Below are positions 5,806-7,265 of a stretch of DNA of 7,265 nucleotides, one piece after another. The position numbers were made by a program, and so were the translations under genes. How positions within the stretch are numbered: position 1 is the stretch's first letter; each line of letters starts with the position of its first letter. The DNA is from Flectobacillus sp. (lineage in GTDB: Bacteria; Bacteroidota; Bacteroidia; Cytophagales; Spirosomataceae), in the NCBI GenBank assembly GCA_029865665.1, contig JARXAV010000040.1:1-7265 (forward strand), written 5' to 3'. The notes under the pieces are model-generated. The model was not told where the DNA came from and made no database searches. It saw only the letters and a program-made list of their open reading frames with translations.

Positions 5806-7265
5806 ATGCAACAGCTTTCCATCATGTTCAAGTATGTGATAACCTTGTTGGTTTCACTTTCACTATTTTTTTCAGCAAATGCTCAAGTTACCTCCTCCTC
5901 CGTCAGTGGTGTTATCACAGATGATAAAGGAGAAGTTCTTCCTGGAGCAAGCGTTATTGTCATTCACGTACCTTCTGGTACTCGCTACGGAACAGCGACC
6001 AATCCAGTAGGACGTTATTATTTACCCAATGTTCGTGTTGGTGGCCCTTATTCAATTCAAGCAACTTTTGTTGGGTTTAAAACCGCAAAAATGGAGGGCG
6101 TTTCGTTAAACCTTGGTCAAAAGTTTGTGCAAGATTTCAAATTAGTATCCGAGTCTTCGCAACTAAGTGAAGTGGTGGTAAAAGCCGATGCTGTCATGAA
6201 CAACCAACGGACAGGAGCTGCCACCAACATTTCGAGCGAGCAGTTAAGAGCACTTCCTACCATTTCTCGTTCTGCTAGTGATTTTACAAGATTAACCCCC
6301 ATGGCAGGCGAAAACAACTCTTTTGGTGGACGTAACGGTCAGTACAACAACTTCTCGCTAGACGGAGCAATTTTTAACAACCCTTTTGGACTTGATGCTG
6401 CAACACCTGGCGGACAAACCGACGCTCAACCTGTGTCGTTAGATGCCATCGATCAAATTCAAGTAGCCGTTGCTCCTTATGACGTGACCCAAGCAGGTTT
6501 TACGGGAGCTTCCGTGAATGCCGTAACAAAATCTGGTACGAACAAATTCTCTGGAGTTGCTTTTGGGTATTTCCGTAATCAAAGCATGACGGGAAAATCC
6601 GTTGCTGGTACAGACATTTTCGTACCCGATTTATCACAAGGACAATATGGTTTCAGCTTGGGAGGTCCGATTATCAAAGACAAGTTATTCTTCTTTGCCA
6701 ATATGGAAGTCGAGCGTCGTTCAGATTTAGGGTCTAGCTTCTTGGCTGCCAATGCAAGCCGTTCGGGTTCAAATATTTCCCGAGTGTTAGAATCTGATTT
6801 ACAACTGGTTTCAAAAACCCTTTTCGATAAATTCGGCTACCAGACAGGTCCTTATGAGAACTATCTGTTGAAACAAAACAATACCAAGGGAATTTTGAAG
6901 TTCGACTGGAACATTAGCGACGTACATAAATTATCAGCAACCTATAGTTTCCTTGATGCTTCAAAAGATAAAACGGCTAACCCATCGGCAATCGGAAGAA
7001 GAGGCCCCGATTTCTTGACACTTCAATATGCAAACGACGGTTATACTATTAATAATAAACTGAGTACGGTATTGCTTGAGTTAAAATCAAACTTCTCGAA
7101 TAAGTTTTCCAATAAGTTACAAGCAGGATATTCCGTCTTTAACGATGCCAGAGATCCTTTTTCAACGCCTTTCCCAAGTATCAACATTGCAAAAAATGGC
7201 GTTCGTTACATCATTGCGGGTCACGAACCTTTCTCTATTCATAACCGTTTAGATCAATACGTGAC
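5806..7265 (+). CDS. Oar-like TonB-dependent receptor with carboxypeptidase-regulatory-like domain (N-terminal 486 residues, runs off right edge)
   Basis: This is an outer-membrane TonB-dependent transporter of the Oar-like group, whose members are usually about 1,000 residues, so roughly half is present. I translated it from the ATG at 5806-5808; the frame stays open to the end. Order: signal peptide (about 1-26, LLVSLSLFFSANA, cut before QVTSS); carboxypeptidase-regulatory-like beta-sandwich (about 32-114, with GEVLPGASVIV and ATFVGFKT); SQLSEVVVKA linker; plug (about 138-247) with SEQLRALPTISRSASDFTRL, GGRNGQYNNFSLDGAIFNNP, QIQVAVAPYDV and GASVNAVTKSGTN; then the first barrel strands, including QYGFSLGGPIIKDKLFFFAN. 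There is no STN domain, so FecR signalling is not expected. Met7 (5824) is an alternative start, but the first ATG gives a usual signal peptide. It is divergent from the U32 gene. Substrate unknown; Oar-group receptors have been linked to uptake or export of large peptides and proteins. Confidence 0.94.
   Translation, partial: MQQLSIMFKYVITLLVSLSLFFSANAQVTSSSVSGVITDDKGEVLPGASVIVIHVPSGTRYGTATNPVGRYYLPNVRVGGPYSIQATFVGFKTAKMEGVSLNLGQKFVQDFKLVSESSQLSEVVVKADAVMNNQRTGAATNISSEQLRALPTISRSASDFTRLTPMAGENNSFGGRNGQYNNFSLDGAIFNNPFGLDAATPGGQTDAQPVSLDAIDQIQVAVAPYDVTQAGFTGASVNAVTKSGTNKFSGVAFGYFRNQSMTGKSVAGTDIFVPDLSQGQYGFSLGGPIIKDKLFFFANMEVERRSDLGSSFLAANASRSGSNISRVLESDLQLVSKTLFDKFGYQTGPYENYLLKQNNTKGILKFDWNISDVHKLSATYSFLDASKDKTANPSAIGRRGPDFLTLQYANDGYTINNKLSTVLLELKSNFSNKFSNKLQAGYSVFNDARDPFSTPFPSINIAKNGVRYIIAGHEPFSIHNRLDQYV

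Noticed and set aside
6117..6317. Minus-strand 66-codon frame inside the Oar-like receptor
   Set aside because: Antisense to the conserved plug domain; no motif, and the plus strand is clearly coding.

Overview
The window comes from a member of the Bacteroidota. Three things point there: a cell-surface-signalling set of ECF sigma factor, FecR-type anti-sigma factor and STN-domain TonB-dependent receptor; outer-membrane receptors with a carboxypeptidase-regulatory-like domain ahead of the plug; and AT-rich leaders without clear Shine-Dalgarno sequences. A Cytophagales-type environmental bacterium seems likely from the overall style, but the sequence alone does not fix the genus.

Left part (1-2966, all minus strand, read from right to left): an ECF sigma-70 factor (2403-2966), a FecR-like anti-sigma/signal-transducing protein (1284-2291) and the first 365 residues of a TonB-dependent receptor that runs off the left edge (1-1095). 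The expected circuit is: a substrate binds the receptor, its periplasmic STN domain contacts FecR, FecR releases or activates the sigma factor, and transcription of the receptor gene and any genes beyond it rises. The gaps inside this set hold inverted repeats: one just before the fecR start, and two consecutive hairpins between fecR and the receptor that show the same 10-base sequence in or near their loops. The second of these looks like a terminator, so the receptor is probably not simply read through from fecR.

Middle (2967-3464): a 498-base gap with no convincing gene. It contains a short hairpin before the sigma gene and a strong 20-bp-stem hairpin beyond the end of the next gene.

Right part: a long U32-family protein (3465-5357, minus strand), better read as an RlhA/YdcP-like RNA-hydroxylation enzyme than as a protease, with two separate four-cysteine clusters. 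After a 448-base divergent intergenic region, the first 486 residues of a second, Oar-like TonB-dependent receptor (5806-7265, plus strand) run off the right edge. It has no STN domain, so it is unlikely to signal through the FecR circuit next door.

The gene content is of known types, and I see no clear sign of an undescribed system. The non-routine signals are the hairpins in the gaps of the sigma/FecR/receptor set and the large palindrome at 3377-3421.
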